Assembly: GCA_021324185.1 (NCBI GenBank) | Contig: JAJPJN010000139.1 | Coordinates: 1-54,419 of the forward strand | Direction: 5' to 3' | DNA from: Terriglobia bacterium | Lineage (GTDB): Bacteria; Acidobacteriota; Terriglobia; Bryobacterales; Bryobacteraceae | Length of the DNA stretch: 54,419 bases | Part shown: positions 7,279 through 16,628 of the stretch, piece by piece | Layout: every line of letters starts with the position of its first letter | Position numbering within the stretch: position 1 is the first letter of the stretch | Made by a program: the position numbers and the translations under genes | Notes under the pieces: generated by a model | What the model was told of the DNA's origin: nothing | Database searches by the model: none | The model's input: the letters and a program-made list of their open reading frames with translations, nothing else

Positions 7279-8613
7279 CTAGACACCCTCCCGTTTTCGA
7301 TTCACGCGGATGGCAAGTTGGTCCTGCGTGGGTTCGCCGTCGCATTCCACTTGAAGAACAGTTGCGATCGGGTCCGGCGCGTACCGCGGCAAGCCGGTAA
7401 AGCGAACGCGAAACTGTTCCTGCTCAAATTGGACGGGCTGCCCGCTCGGGTACAGCTTTGCGGAAAGCACTTTCTGCTGCAAGCCACCCACGGCCAAAGT
7501 TTCGCCGGGCCAGAAGTAAGCATGAATGAACAAGGTGTTCCCCTGGCGCGTGAAGAGCGCGAATTCGGAGCGTTTGACCTGGCAGCGATCGGCGCGATGA
7601 ATCAAGGCGTTGTGCGCGTCCATCCAGCGGCCCACGGTAGTGAGAATTTGAATGGAAGGATCGGGGATAGAGCCGTCTCCTTTGGGGCCGATGTTGAGAA
7701 GATAATTGCCCTGATCGCGGGTGCAGGTCAGCAGATTTCGCACGATGGTTTTGGGAGACTTCCAATTGTCGTCGGCGCGCTGAAATCCCCAGCTATCATT
7801 CATGGTCATACAGGATTCCCAGGGCACGTCGTAGGCTTGAATGCGCTGCTCCGGAGTTTGAAAATCTTCCGGGATGCCGGAACGGTTATTGATGATGATG
7901 TCCGGCTGCAGCTTGCGAACCATTTGGTTCATCTGGACGGATTCCCATCCTTCCGGCGTCAGAGGCCAGCTCACGTCATACCAAAGGATGTCGACTTTGC
8001 CGTAATTGGTGCACAGCTCGCGCACCTGGCCGTGGATGTAAGCGACGAAGCGGCGGCGGGCAGCCTCGTCGGTTTTGCAGCGCGCGCCATCGGGATGGTG
8101 CCAATCCATCAGCGAATAATAGAAACCAAAGCGCATCCCTTCGGCTCGTGCCGCTTCCACGTATTCGGCAACCAGATCGCGGCCGGCTGCCTGCTTGGGA
8201 GCACAGTAGTTTGTCAGTTTCGTATCGAACAGGCAGAAGCCTTCATGGTGCTTTGTGGTCATCACCATATACTTCATGCCGGAGCTTTTGGCGAGCTTGG
8301 CCCAGGCGCGCGCGGCATGCGGCTGCGGGTTGAATTGCTTGGCTAATTGCTGGTATTCGGCAACGGGAATGCCTTCCTGCTCCATCGCCCACTCGTGCCG
8401 CCCTAAGACGCTATACAGGCCGAAATGAATGAACATGCCGAAGCGGGCTTCGTGCCACCATTGCATGCGGCGGTTGCGGTCTTCGACGGTAGAAGTGGTG
8501 GGGCCCAAATTAGCGGGAGCAGGGGTAGATGCAGTTTGAGCGCGAGCAGCTTCCGGCAATAACGCGGCAGCGGCTCCGGCCGTTTTGAGCACGTTACGTC
8601 GTGAGAGTGTCAT
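7279..8613 (-). CDS. alpha-L-fucosidase, GH29, Tat-exported
   Basis: A 444-residue exo-hydrolase for alpha-L-fucosyl residues. The first 26 residues look like a Tat signal (SRRNVLK, then an alanine-rich segment ending ARAQ). The GH29 barrel begins at WWHEARFGMFIHFG (about 52-65) and includes the TTKHHEGFCLFD active-site strand (119-130), YYSLMDWHHPD and ILWYDVSWP with the likely nucleophile D213; the usual WxDG is WYDV here. The acid/base residue is not clear from sequence, as is usual for the family. The start at 8613 places its upstream region against that of the divergent methyltransferase. Confidence 0.88.
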   Translation of the reverse strand: MTLSRRNVLKTAGAAAALLPEAARAQTASTPAPANLGPTTSTVEDRNRRMQWWHEARFGMFIHFGLYSVLGRHEWAMEQEGIPVAEYQQLAKQFNPQPHAARAWAKLAKSSGMKYMVMTTKHHEGFCLFDTKLTNYCAPKQAAGRDLVAEYVEAARAEGMRFGFYYSLMDWHHPDGARCKTDEAARRRFVAYIHGQVRELCTNYGKVDILWYDVSWPLTPEGWESVQMNQMVRKLQPDIIINNRSGIPEDFQTPEQRIQAYDVPWESCMTMNDSWGFQRADDNWKSPKTIVRNLLTCTRDQGNYLLNIGPKGDGSIPDPSIQILTTVGRWMDAHNALIHRADRCQVKRSEFALFTRQGNTLFIHAYFWPGETLAVGGLQQKVLSAKLYPSGQPVQFEQEQFRVRFTGLPRYAPDPIATVLQVECDGEPTQDQLAIRVNRKREGV

Positions 8614-8677
8614 AGGTATTTACCAGCAAGATAAGTTTAACCGCTCGCGCGGAGGCGGGCGGTTAAGCTGGTCGCAG

Positions 8678-9337
8678 ATGTTCTCGCGACGCCTGATAGA
8701 GCCGGAACTGCTGGATCATGCTCCTGCGGAAGAGGCGCGGGCGAATCTGGCGGATCTGATTCGAATCAATCAGAAATTCGGCGGCCATGCGGTCATTCTG
8801 AAGGTGCTCGGCAAGGTGGCGTCCGCCGAGGATTCGTTTTCGCTGCTGGATGTGGGGGCTGCATCCGGAGACACGGCGGTGGCGATCCGAAGCGCTTATC
8901 CGCATTCGCGGGTCTTCAATTTCGATTGCAGTGCGGTCAATCTGAGCGCGGCGCCGCAACCGAAGCTGATCGGCGACGCGTTCCAGTTGCCGTTTGCGGC
9001 GCGGAGCTTTGATTACGTGCTCTGCTCCTTATTTCTGCACCATTTTGAGGACGGGCGCGTGGTGCGGCTGCTGAAATCGTTCCATGAAGTCGCGCGCAAG
9101 GCCCTGCTGGTTTGCGATCTGGAACGCAACATTTGGCCGTACCTGTTTCTTCCAGCCACGAAGTTTTTGTATGGCTGGCAGCGCATCACGCTGCACGATG
9201 GTCCTGTCTCCGTGCGCGCTTCCTTCACCGCGGCCGAACTCAGAAATCTGGCCGGGCAGGCCGGACTGAACGACTGCGAGGTGAGCATCCACAGGCCGGC
9301 CTTCCGAGTGTCGCTGGTAGCGCGGAAACCGGGTTAA
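8678..9337 (+). CDS. class I SAM-dependent methyltransferase
   Basis: A 219-residue protein with a Rossmann methyltransferase core: LLDVGAASGDTA (motif I), an acidic FNFDCS strand after motif I, DAFQLPFAARSFDYVLCSLFLHHF (motifs II-III) and a C-terminal RVSLVARKPG strand. The substrate is not evident. The ATG at 8678 is preferred because MFSRR...PELLD resembles the N-terminus of related small-molecule methyltransferases; a reading from 8585 would overlap the fucosidase gene. It faces the MFS gene tail to tail. Confidence 0.78.
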   Translation: MFSRRLIEPELLDHAPAEEARANLADLIRINQKFGGHAVILKVLGKVASAEDSFSLLDVGAASGDTAVAIRSAYPHSRVFNFDCSAVNLSAAPQPKLIGDAFQLPFAARSFDYVLCSLFLHHFEDGRVVRLLKSFHEVARKALLVCDLERNIWPYLFLPATKFLYGWQRITLHDGPVSVRASFTAAELRNLAGQAGLNDCEVSIHRPAFRVSLVARKPG

Positions 9338-9354
9338 ATAAAAATGGAAGAGAT

Positions 9355-9388
9355 CCCGGTGGGTACTCGGAGGAAGATACCCACCGGG
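9355..9388. terminator. strong hairpin between convergent genes
   Basis: A perfect 11-bp inverted repeat (CCCGGTGGGTA at 9355-9365, TACCCACCGGG at 9378-9388) with a 12-base loop lies 17 bp after the methyltransferase stop and about 120 bp beyond the end of the convergent MFS gene. It lacks a clear run of T, so it may be a bidirectional terminator without a U-tract or a 3'-end stabilising hairpin. Confidence 0.55.
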
Positions 9389-9511
9389 GGCGCACGGCAG
9401 CATGTGCAAAGTGCGCCAGCTCGTGGGTTGATGGCGGTAGCGCTGCCTCGCCATAAACCGAACTTTTGCAGTGCGCGAACGTTAAGTTGAGCACACTGTA
9501 CGAGTGCCTAC

Positions 9512-10810
9512 CTACATATTACGCCGTTTTAATACTCTGGTACCAAGTATTCCACAACTTTTTTTTGGCGTATCGTGCATTTCCCAGTTGACAGGGTCCG
9601 GGCGGCTAATAATAAACCAGTAGCCGAGGACTCCTGCCAGCATCGCCAGAACCGCCAGTCCGAAGGCGGGCACAAACGAATGAGTCCAGCTTAAAGTCAA
9701 CCCTCCCAAATAGTTAGCGATCACACCGGCAAAATTTCCGATGCAGTTCTGGAAGCCCGTCCATTTGGCGGCAGCTTCGACCCCGGATAAGCGCTGCGTC
9801 AGAGCCCAGTGGTTCGAAGAGAAGCCGCCCATCGAAATGAGCGACAGAACCAGACAGAACTGAAAGAGGAACGGCTGGCGAACCAGCGCGGCGGGAATCA
9901 TAAAGACACAGGAGCCGAGCAGGCCGCAACAGACGAAAGCCTGGCGGACGCGTCCGGCATCGTGGGTGCGGCGGATCAGCGCATCGGCCAAAATTCCCAG
10001 CAGCATCGAGGAGATGGCGACGCCCCAAAACGGAAGCGATGCAAACAACGCCAGCCGGTCCCCGCTGATGTGGCGATCGGTCTCGAAATAGTAGGGAATC
10101 CAGTTGAGTAGGAAGAACCAGGCGTAATTGGCGCCGAACAGGCCCAGTACAGTGCCCCAGAAAGCGCGCGTCTGAATCAGTTGCCGGTAAGACGGGGACC
10201 ACGTCGGCCCGCGCTGGTTGGCGGGACGCGTCTTGAGCATCGGGGCGACAGCGCACCAGGGTATGAGCCATATTCCGCTGGCAATCGCGATGACGATGAA
10301 CATGCCGCGCCAGGTAAATTCGTTGAGCAGTTTGACACCGAAAAGCACGCCCAGCGCCGGGCCGATCTTTGAGCCTGCATCGATAAGCGCGTTGGCTGTG
10401 CCGCGCAGATTTTCCGGGAAGACGGCGGCGATGATCTTCGAATAGGCAGGATAGGCGACCGACTCGCCGGAGCCGAGGATGAGGCGCAGGGTCAGTATCT
10501 CGGCAAAGCTATTGGCCACGCCAGTAAGCCCGGTGGCGGCCGACCAGATTAGAAATCCCGCAGCATACAACCAGTTCACGTTCCAACGATCGATGGCCGG
10601 GCCCGCCAGCAGTTGCATCAAGGCGTAAGTGAACGAGAAGGCGGCAAGCAGGATGCCTAGCTGTTCCTGGCTGAAGTGAAGTTCGGTTTGTATGCTTCTG
10701 GCCGCCACACCGAGATTGCCGCGATCGGCGTAGTTGATACAGACCGAGATCACCAGTAACCCAAGCGCGATCCAATGCAGGAGGCGAGGCTTGCCGGCGC
10801 TGGGAAGCAT
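9512..10810 (-). CDS. MFS transporter, anion:cation symporter-like
   Basis: A 432-residue protein with 12 predicted membrane helices. The ACS-family signature is seen in helix 1 (INYADRGNLGVA, about 25-36) and in loop 2-3 (GPAIDRWNVNW); the central loop is about residues 195-215 (MLKTRPANQRGP). Members of this family take up sugar acids such as glucarate, galactonate and hexuronates with protons or cations. The substrate cannot be fixed here, but GH88, a sugar-acid-type enolase and a GMC oxidoreductase occur elsewhere in the window. It appears to be a single-gene unit. Confidence 0.82.
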   Translation of the reverse strand: MLPSAGKPRLLHWIALGLLVISVCINYADRGNLGVAARSIQTELHFSQEQLGILLAAFSFTYALMQLLAGPAIDRWNVNWLYAAGFLIWSAATGLTGVANSFAEILTLRLILGSGESVAYPAYSKIIAAVFPENLRGTANALIDAGSKIGPALGVLFGVKLLNEFTWRGMFIVIAIASGIWLIPWCAVAPMLKTRPANQRGPTWSPSYRQLIQTRAFWGTVLGLFGANYAWFFLLNWIPYYFETDRHISGDRLALFASLPFWGVAISSMLLGILADALIRRTHDAGRVRQAFVCCGLLGSCVFMIPAALVRQPFLFQFCLVLSLISMGGFSSNHWALTQRLSGVEAAAKWTGFQNCIGNFAGVIANYLGGLTLSWTHSFVPAFGLAVLAMLAGVLGYWFIISRPDPVNWEMHDTPKKSCGILGTRVLKRRNM

Positions 10811-10867
10811 AGAAGTACGAAAGCAGGAGTCAGAAGTAAGAATACAGAAGACAACGCAACGTGCCGT

Positions 10868-11566
10868 TTAATGCAGGTAGAACAGGCTGAGGCGGGGCAG
10901 GTTGGCGCGCGCGAGTAGGGCGGAATCGAGATAGCGGCGTTCGAGCATGGCGATCTGTTCCGCCGTCATCTTGCCGCGATAAGGCCTCAGTTCCTTTTCT
11001 AAGGATTGGCGGATGGCGAACAGGTCTTCATCGCTTTGCGCCACCCGGACGGCTGCCACGAGTTTTTCTTCGAGCGCGGTCAGGCGCTGCTCGAGTTCCT
11101 CGAGCTTATGAGTGTAGCTTTCGGCCGCGGCGGCGAGAGTTTCGAGCGCGGCGGCGATATCCGGAAACGCCTGCGTGTGCGCCGCCGATTGGAGCAGCCA
11201 GGCGCGGATCTCTTCGGGAGCGAAGCCCTCGGTAGCGGCTGCGGAACTGGCCTGCGGCTGCGGAGCGCGCTGCGCCGCTTCCGCAACTGCCTGGGCGCAG
11301 TATGCCAGGGAATTGACCAGCCGCCGCTTGGATTTACGCGCGCGCCATTTTTCGAACGCGTCATCAATTCCTTTGAGCACGGCCTCGAGTGGAATGCCGC
11401 TGCTCTTCCAGTTTTCGATGAGGGCCCAATCGAGCGGGGAAAGGAGAAAGAGTCCGGTGCCGCGGGTGCGTTGGAAGTGTTCCTCGATTTCGGTGAAGTA
11501 GTTGAAGTAATTGCCGGACCAGTCCGGATCGGCAGCCTCCGGATCGGTAGCTTCCGGCTCAGACAT
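10868..11566 (-). CDS. conserved protein of unknown function, last gene of the valS operon
   Basis: A 232-residue soluble protein without signal peptide or membrane helix. Residues 18-75 form a conserved-looking domain (YFTEIEEHFQRTRGTGLFLL, then SPLDWALIENW...IPLEAVLKGIDDAFEKW). The middle is Ala-rich with a helical segment and coiled coil (about 125-185); the C-terminus is helical and may bind a partner. It resembles proteins seen next to birA in related genomes, without assigned role (from memory, not checked here). It overlaps birA by 8 bp, so it is likely translated from the same transcript. Low-complexity alanine content limits inference. Confidence 0.6.
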   Translation of the reverse strand: MSEPEATDPEAADPDWSGNYFNYFTEIEEHFQRTRGTGLFLLSPLDWALIENWKSSGIPLEAVLKGIDDAFEKWRARKSKRRLVNSLAYCAQAVAEAAQRAPQPQASSAAATEGFAPEEIRAWLLQSAAHTQAFPDIAAALETLAAAAESYTHKLEELEQRLTALEEKLVAAVRVAQSDEDLFAIRQSLEKELRPYRGKMTAEQIAMLERRYLDSALLARANLPRLSLFYLH

Positions 11567-12314
11567 CGGGCCGCACTCCTCCGGCGGCTACGCGCTCCAG
11601 TTTGCCGCGATCAAGCTGGACCAGCAGGAATCCATTGCTGTCGAGACCGGCGGTAGTGCCTTTTTCACCGGTTTCTTCGATGATGATGCGCCGATGGAGC
11701 GCATAACTCGAGGCGCGTGTGAAAGCGCGCACAATGCTCTCCGGCCCTTCGCTTTTTAAGGTGGAGCAAAAGCTGTCAATGGCTTCGAGCAGATGGATGA
11801 CTACGGCCTCACGCGATTGCTCGCGGCCGCCGCTTTCGATGCGCAGCGAAGTAGCGGGCGTGCGCAGGCCATCCGGGAAGCTGGTTTGGTTGGCGTTGAT
11901 GCCGATTCCGGCCACAATGCATCCTTCGGTGAGGTGGGTCAGAATGCCGGCGACTTTGCGCTCCCGAATGAGCACATCGTTCGGCCAGCGCAGATCGCAA
12001 ATCAGCTCGGTTGCCTTTTGAATGGCTTCGGCGGCGGCTAATCCCAACAAGAGGCTGGCCACCGGCAGGCTTCCGGGCTTGAGCTGTAAGCGCAGCAGGA
12101 TGGAGCAGTAGATGCCGGCCTCGGGCTGAGAGAGCCAGGACCGCCCGAAACGGCCCATGCCCGCCGTCTGCTCATCGGCCAGCACAACGGTTCCATGAGA
12201 AGCGCCATCATTGGCCAGTGAACTAGCCTCGATCATTGTCGAGCCGATGGTGGGGTAATACAGGATCGGGTTGGAAGGACGGGCGCGTTGAATGCATGCG
12301 ATATCGAGAGGCAT
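11559..12314 (-). CDS. birA: biotin--[acetyl-CoA-carboxylase] ligase, no DNA-binding domain
   Basis: A 251-residue group I biotin protein ligase. It attaches biotin to the carrier subunit of acetyl-CoA carboxylase through biotinyl-AMP. Visible are PTIGSTMIEA, the biotin-AMP loop at residues 52-58 (GMGRFGR instead of the usual GRGRxGR), LRWPNDVL (about 108-115), KVAGIL and GIGINAN. The N-terminal helix-turn-helix of bifunctional BirA is absent, so it should not act as a biotin repressor. The ATG follows the nadC stop directly. The Arg-to-Met change in the loop is unusual; the loop controls release of biotinyl-AMP in E. coli BirA. Confidence 0.9.
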   Translation of the reverse strand: MPLDIACIQRARPSNPILYYPTIGSTMIEASSLANDGASHGTVVLADEQTAGMGRFGRSWLSQPEAGIYCSILLRLQLKPGSLPVASLLLGLAAAEAIQKATELICDLRWPNDVLIRERKVAGILTHLTEGCIVAGIGINANQTSFPDGLRTPATSLRIESGGREQSREAVVIHLLEAIDSFCSTLKSEGPESIVRAFTRASSYALHRRIIIEETGEKGTTAGLDSNGFLLVQLDRGKLERVAAGGVRPDV

Positions 12315-13157
12315 TTAGCGCGACTCCAATTCCAGCCGGAAGCTGATGTCGACAGCGGGCGCCGAATGCGTGATGGCTCCGCAGGAGATGAAATCCGGTC
12401 TGGCTGCGGCATAGGCGGGGACGGTGTCGAGTTGGATCCCGCCCGAGAGTTCCACCGTTGCCCGGCCGGCGATGTATCGAACCCAGACCTCGGCGTCGGC
12501 AGGCGTCAAATTATCGAGCAGCAGGTGCTTCGCCCCGCACGCGAGTGCTTCATCGAGTTCCTGGCGGGTGCGAACTTCTATTTCAACCGGACCATCGAAC
12601 GACGCAACGGCGTTGAGCGCGCTGCGAACGCCGCCAGCGGCAGTGATGTGGTTGTTCTTGATGAGCACGGCATCAAATAAACCATGGCGATGATTGGTAA
12701 CGCCACCGGCAGCGGCCGCCATTTTTTCAAGGACGCGCAGACCCGGCGTCGTCTTGCGGGTATCGAGAATTTGGACATTCGTCCCCGTCACCGCGTCGAC
12801 ATATTTCCGGGCCAGAGTTGCGATTCCGCTGAGCCGCTGGAGGAAGTTGAGCGCGACTCGTTCGCATTCGAGCAGAGCCCGCGCGCGGCCGGAGACTGCT
12901 GCAATCTGCTCGCCCGTAACCACACTTGACCCGCTCGCCTTAGATAGAGAAACCTCTGCCCCGCCCCGCGAGGAATAAATCAACGTCAGTAGTTCCACTC
13001 CGGCTAAGGTCAGATCTTGTTTGGCGAGGAAGGTTCCACTGGCTTGCAGTTCTCCAGGAACCGTCAGCTCAGAGGTGATATCGCCGGAACCGATATCTTC
13101 GGCGAGCGCGCGTTCGACAACGTCGCGTATGGCGGGATGCGAGATGTCGAATTTCAT
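12315..13157 (-). CDS. nadC: nicotinate-nucleotide pyrophosphorylase (carboxylating)
   Basis: A 280-residue quinolinate phosphoribosyltransferase. It converts quinolinate and PRPP to nicotinate mononucleotide, the substrate of NadD. Visible are EDIGSGDITSEL near the N-terminus, ERVALNFLQRLSGIAT, the active-site strand ILDTRKTTPGLR, NHRHGLFDAVLIKNNH, and the C-terminal ELSGGI and ISCGAITHS phosphate-binding segments. It lies between valS (3 bp gap) and birA (stop directly followed by the birA ATG), so it is part of one operon. Confidence 0.95.
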   Translation of the reverse strand: MKFDISHPAIRDVVERALAEDIGSGDITSELTVPGELQASGTFLAKQDLTLAGVELLTLIYSSRGGAEVSLSKASGSSVVTGEQIAAVSGRARALLECERVALNFLQRLSGIATLARKYVDAVTGTNVQILDTRKTTPGLRVLEKMAAAAGGVTNHRHGLFDAVLIKNNHITAAGGVRSALNAVASFDGPVEIEVRTRQELDEALACGAKHLLLDNLTPADAEVWVRYIAGRATVELSGGIQLDTVPAYAAARPDFISCGAITHSAPAVDISFRLELESR

Positions 13158-13160
13158 TCG

Positions 13161-15803
13161 CTATTCGGAGTTATCGAGCAGCTCACGATTTTTCTTGAGC
13201 TGCTCGCGATATTCGGTGAGCTTGGCGCGAACAGAGGAAATGATGTTTTCGGGCGCGCGTTCCAGAAACGCCGGATCTGACAACTGCCGTTCCGAGCTTT
13301 CAATTGCTTTATTGAGCCGTGAGATCTCCTTGAGGATTCGGGCGCGCGATTCCGCCGAACCGGCTCCGTTCTGACCGGCGACATGGATGATGAGATCGTA
13401 ATCGGGCGTGGAGCGCAGCACAGGCGATTGCTGGTCTGCCGTTCCGGAACGTTGTTCCAGCTTGAGGCGCGCCAGCGTGGAAATGGCGGCGAGGTCGGCC
13501 TTGGAGAAGAGAGGGCCGCGCAAGTAAAGCGTTGCCTCAGGGACCGATTTCGGATCGAGCTTGTGATCGGCTCGCAATTCGCGCGCAGTTGTGACAATGC
13601 GCTGAAGGCGATCGAACTGCGTTTCCTCGACCGGCAGCGATTCTGAAGTGGGATAGGGGGCCAAGGAAATGGAGCGCGCATGCGCAGCCGAAGAGATGCT
13701 CATGAGCCGCTGCCAGAGTTCCTCGGTCACGAACGGCATGAGCGGGTGCAGCAGACGCAGCATTCGCTCGTAGACAGAGAGCGCGACGGACCAGTGATCG
13801 TCCTGCCCGGAATTCGCGGTGAAGCGATTCTTCTTGATTTCGAGATACCAGTCACAGAATTCTTTCCAGACGAAATCCCAGAGCGTTTGTGCCGCTTCGT
13901 GATAACGATGAGCGCCCAGGCTCTCCTCTAATGCGGCGGCGCAGGCGTTGAGGCGCTGCTCGATCCAGATGTCTTCGGTGCTCCGCGCCCCGATGGGCTG
14001 TTCAGGATTCCAGCTTGTGAGGGCGGAGCGCTCCATATTCATGAACAGGAGGCGCGAAGCATTCCAGAGCTTATTGGCAAAGCCGCGCGACGCCTCAAAG
14101 CGGTTCATCTTGAGGGCGATGTCCGCGCCTGGAGCAACTGCCAGCAAAAACGAGATGCGGCAGGCATCGGTGCCGTATTCTTCCATCAGGTCGAGCGGAT
14201 CGACGACATTGCCCTTGGTCTTGGACATCTTCTGGTGCTCGGCGTCCCGTACCAGGCCGTGCAAGTGCACCTCGCGAAAAGGAACTTCGCCCGTGCACTC
14301 AATGCCCAACATCATCATGCGCGAGACCCAGAAGAACAAAATGTCGAAGCCGGTGATGAGCAGGGATGTCGGGTAGAAGGCGCGCAGGTCTTCCGTATCA
14401 TCGGGCCAGCCGAGCGTGGAGAACGGCCATAATCCGGAGCTGAACCAGGTATCGAGCACGTCCGGATCCTGCTCCACTTCGGTTGAATGGCAGTGTGGAC
14501 AGAGCGCGGGAGTTTCGCGCGCCACAGTAAACTGATGGCAGTTCCGGCAGTGCCAGGCGGGAATGCGATGGCCCCACCAGAGCTGGCGCGAGATGCACCA
14601 ATCGCGAATGTTTTCCATCCACTGAAAGAAAACGACCTCGCGATCATTGGGAACGAAGCGGATGCGGCCGCTGCGAACGGCTTCCATCGCTTTGGCTGCT
14701 AATGGCTTGGTGCGCACGAACCATTGCGTGGACACCAGCGGCTCAATGATGGTATCCGAGCGATCGCATTTGGCGATGTTGACGATGTATGGTTCCGTCT
14801 TGACTAACTGGCCGGATTGCTCGAGCGCGGCGACGATTCGCTTGCGCGCTTCGAAGCGGTCGAGCCCGGCGTACGGGCCTGCGGCCTCCGTCATGCGCGC
14901 GTCTTCGCCGATGACCTTCACAAGCGGCAACCCGCGCCGTTTGCCCACTTCAAAATCGTGGGGATCATGCGCAGGCGTGACTTTCACGACACCGGTGCCG
15001 AATTCAGGATCGGCGAGTGGATCGGCGAGGATTGGGATTTCCCGATGCAGGATGGGTAGAATCGCCGTCTTACCCTGCACATGCAGGTAGCGCTTGTCTT
15101 CAGGATGCACGACCAGGGCGGTGTCGCCGAGCATGGTTTCGGGCCGCGTGGTTGCGACGGTCAGGCTTTCATCGGAATCCTTAATCTGATAGCGGATGTG
15201 CCACAGATGACCTTGAACGGCATCATGCTTGGTTTCGACATCGGAGATTGCGGTCTCGCAATACGGGCACCAGTTGACCATGTATTCGCCGCGATAGATC
15301 AGGCCTCGTTCCCAGAGGCGCACAAACGTTTCGCGCACGGCGCGCGAAAGGCCGGCATCCATGGTGAAGCGCTCGCGTGACCAATCGACGCTCGCGCCTT
15401 CGCGGCGGATTTGATTGTTGATACGCCCGCCGTACTCTTCTTTCCATTGCCAGACGCGCCGCTCAAACTCTTCGCGGCCCAACTGTATACGCGTGAGGTG
15501 TTCCGAGGCGAGTTGGCGCTCCACCACCATTTGCGTCGCGATCCCGGCGTGATCGGTACCCGGAACCCAGAGCGTGGTTTCACCCCGCATGCGATGCCAG
15601 CGGACGGCGACATCCATGATGGTGTGCTCCAGCATGTGCCCGAGGTGAAGCGAGCCGGTGACGTTCGGAGGCGGAATAACGATAGAAAAGGTCTGGCCGC
15701 GCCGCGCCGTGGCGCTGTCCACTGTATAGATGCCGGATTCGATCCACCATTGCGCCCAGTGCGGTTCGAAGCGCTGTGGCTCGTAGATTTTCTCGAGCTG
15801 CAT
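13161..15803 (-). CDS. valS: valyl-tRNA synthetase
   Basis: An 880-residue class I synthetase, typical length for bacterial ValRS. The ATP-site HIGH motif reads HLGH at residues 53-56 (in PPPNVTGSLHLGH), and KMSKTKGN lies near residue 524. The editing (CP1) domain shows TTRPETMLGDTA. The zinc-like cysteine cluster CRNC...CPHC sits at about 427-446. The C-terminal coiled coil that contacts tRNA is present (about 815-880). It is the first gene of the valS-nadC-birA-unknown operon. Confidence 0.97.
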   Translation of the reverse strand: MQLEKIYEPQRFEPHWAQWWIESGIYTVDSATARRGQTFSIVIPPPNVTGSLHLGHMLEHTIMDVAVRWHRMRGETTLWVPGTDHAGIATQMVVERQLASEHLTRIQLGREEFERRVWQWKEEYGGRINNQIRREGASVDWSRERFTMDAGLSRAVRETFVRLWERGLIYRGEYMVNWCPYCETAISDVETKHDAVQGHLWHIRYQIKDSDESLTVATTRPETMLGDTALVVHPEDKRYLHVQGKTAILPILHREIPILADPLADPEFGTGVVKVTPAHDPHDFEVGKRRGLPLVKVIGEDARMTEAAGPYAGLDRFEARKRIVAALEQSGQLVKTEPYIVNIAKCDRSDTIIEPLVSTQWFVRTKPLAAKAMEAVRSGRIRFVPNDREVVFFQWMENIRDWCISRQLWWGHRIPAWHCRNCHQFTVARETPALCPHCHSTEVEQDPDVLDTWFSSGLWPFSTLGWPDDTEDLRAFYPTSLLITGFDILFFWVSRMMMLGIECTGEVPFREVHLHGLVRDAEHQKMSKTKGNVVDPLDLMEEYGTDACRISFLLAVAPGADIALKMNRFEASRGFANKLWNASRLLFMNMERSALTSWNPEQPIGARSTEDIWIEQRLNACAAALEESLGAHRYHEAAQTLWDFVWKEFCDWYLEIKKNRFTANSGQDDHWSVALSVYERMLRLLHPLMPFVTEELWQRLMSISSAAHARSISLAPYPTSESLPVEETQFDRLQRIVTTARELRADHKLDPKSVPEATLYLRGPLFSKADLAAISTLARLKLEQRSGTADQQSPVLRSTPDYDLIIHVAGQNGAGSAESRARILKEISRLNKAIESSERQLSDPAFLERAPENIISSVRAKLTEYREQLKKNRELLDNSE

Positions 15804-15881
15804 GGAAAACTTCAGGGTAACAACTGGCGGCCCGTTAACACCCGAAAGCTCGCGACGATGAGAATGCCGAACCGCGCAGAT

Positions 15882-16628
15882 CTACCTTGCATCGACTAAT
15901 TCGCGCAATCGAAGATAGCCGGCGCGGCTGACAGGGACCTGAGCGCCGCTGGTCAAAACGGCCAGCCGCGTTTCTTTCGTGTATGGCTCGATTTTTCCGA
16001 GCTTGTCGAGGTTGATGAGGAACGAGCGATGGACGCGCACAAAGCGCGAGGGGTCGAGCGATGCTTCAAGGCTAGAAAGAGTCTGCTGTTTCAGATACTT
16101 TTTGCCTCCGCTATGCAGCGCTACGTAATCGTCTTCGGCTTCGGCATAATCCAGTTGATCGGCCGCGATGATGTGAACGCGTGTGTTGTCGCGGATCACG
16201 ATGCGCTGTATGTACTGACCCGGCGGGGTGGCAGCCTGGCGCAGTTCGGCGGTGGCCGGATTGGGCGCTTTTTCCTGCAGGCGGCGGCGAACGCGATCGA
16301 GCGCGGTCTGGAAACGCGAGAGCTCGAATGGCTTCAACAGATAATCGACGGCAGCGGCATCGAACGCCCTGATGGCGTACTGATCGTACGCCGTGACAAA
16401 TACAACCGCAGTTTCGTTTGGTATCAGATCGAGAACTTCGAAGCCGTCTAGCTTCGGCATCTGCACGTCGAGAAAAATCAGATCCGGCTTCAGCTCGATG
16501 GCCGCTTTGACAGCATCGAAACCGTTGGTGCATTCCGCCACAATTTCGATGTCGGGCTCGTGGCCGAGATACTCGCGCAGAATCTGGCGCGCCAGATCTT
16601 CGTCATCGACAATGAGGGCTCGAATCAT
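15882..16628 (-). CDS. LytTR-family response regulator
   Basis: A 248-residue protein with an N-terminal receiver domain (acidic pair D9-D10, phosphoacceptor D54 in FLDVQMP, T79 and K99 in YLLKP) and a C-terminal LytTR DNA-binding domain (about 145-245, with VRVHRSFLINLDK and VPVSR). The ATG at 16628 is chosen because it begins the receiver domain (IRALIVDDE) and overlaps the kinase stop by 4 bp. It is the output of the sensor operon at 16.6-18.7 kb. Likely targets include its own operon, but no operator could be identified. Confidence 0.93.
   Translation of the reverse strand: MIRALIVDDEDLARQILREYLGHEPDIEIVAECTNGFDAVKAAIELKPDLIFLDVQMPKLDGFEVLDLIPNETAVVFVTAYDQYAIRAFDAAAVDYLLKPFELSRFQTALDRVRRRLQEKAPNPATAELRQAATPPGQYIQRIVIRDNTRVHIIAADQLDYAEAEDDYVALHSGGKKYLKQQTLSSLEASLDPSRFVRVHRSFLINLDKLGKIEPYTKETRLAVLTSGAQVPVSRAGYLRLRELVDAR

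Noticed and set aside
6943-8346. Long open frame (467 codons) on the plus strand opposite tdk and the fucosidase
   Set aside because: Its translation has no family resemblance, and both opposite-strand genes have complete catalytic motifs. It is a by-product of GC-rich codon bias.
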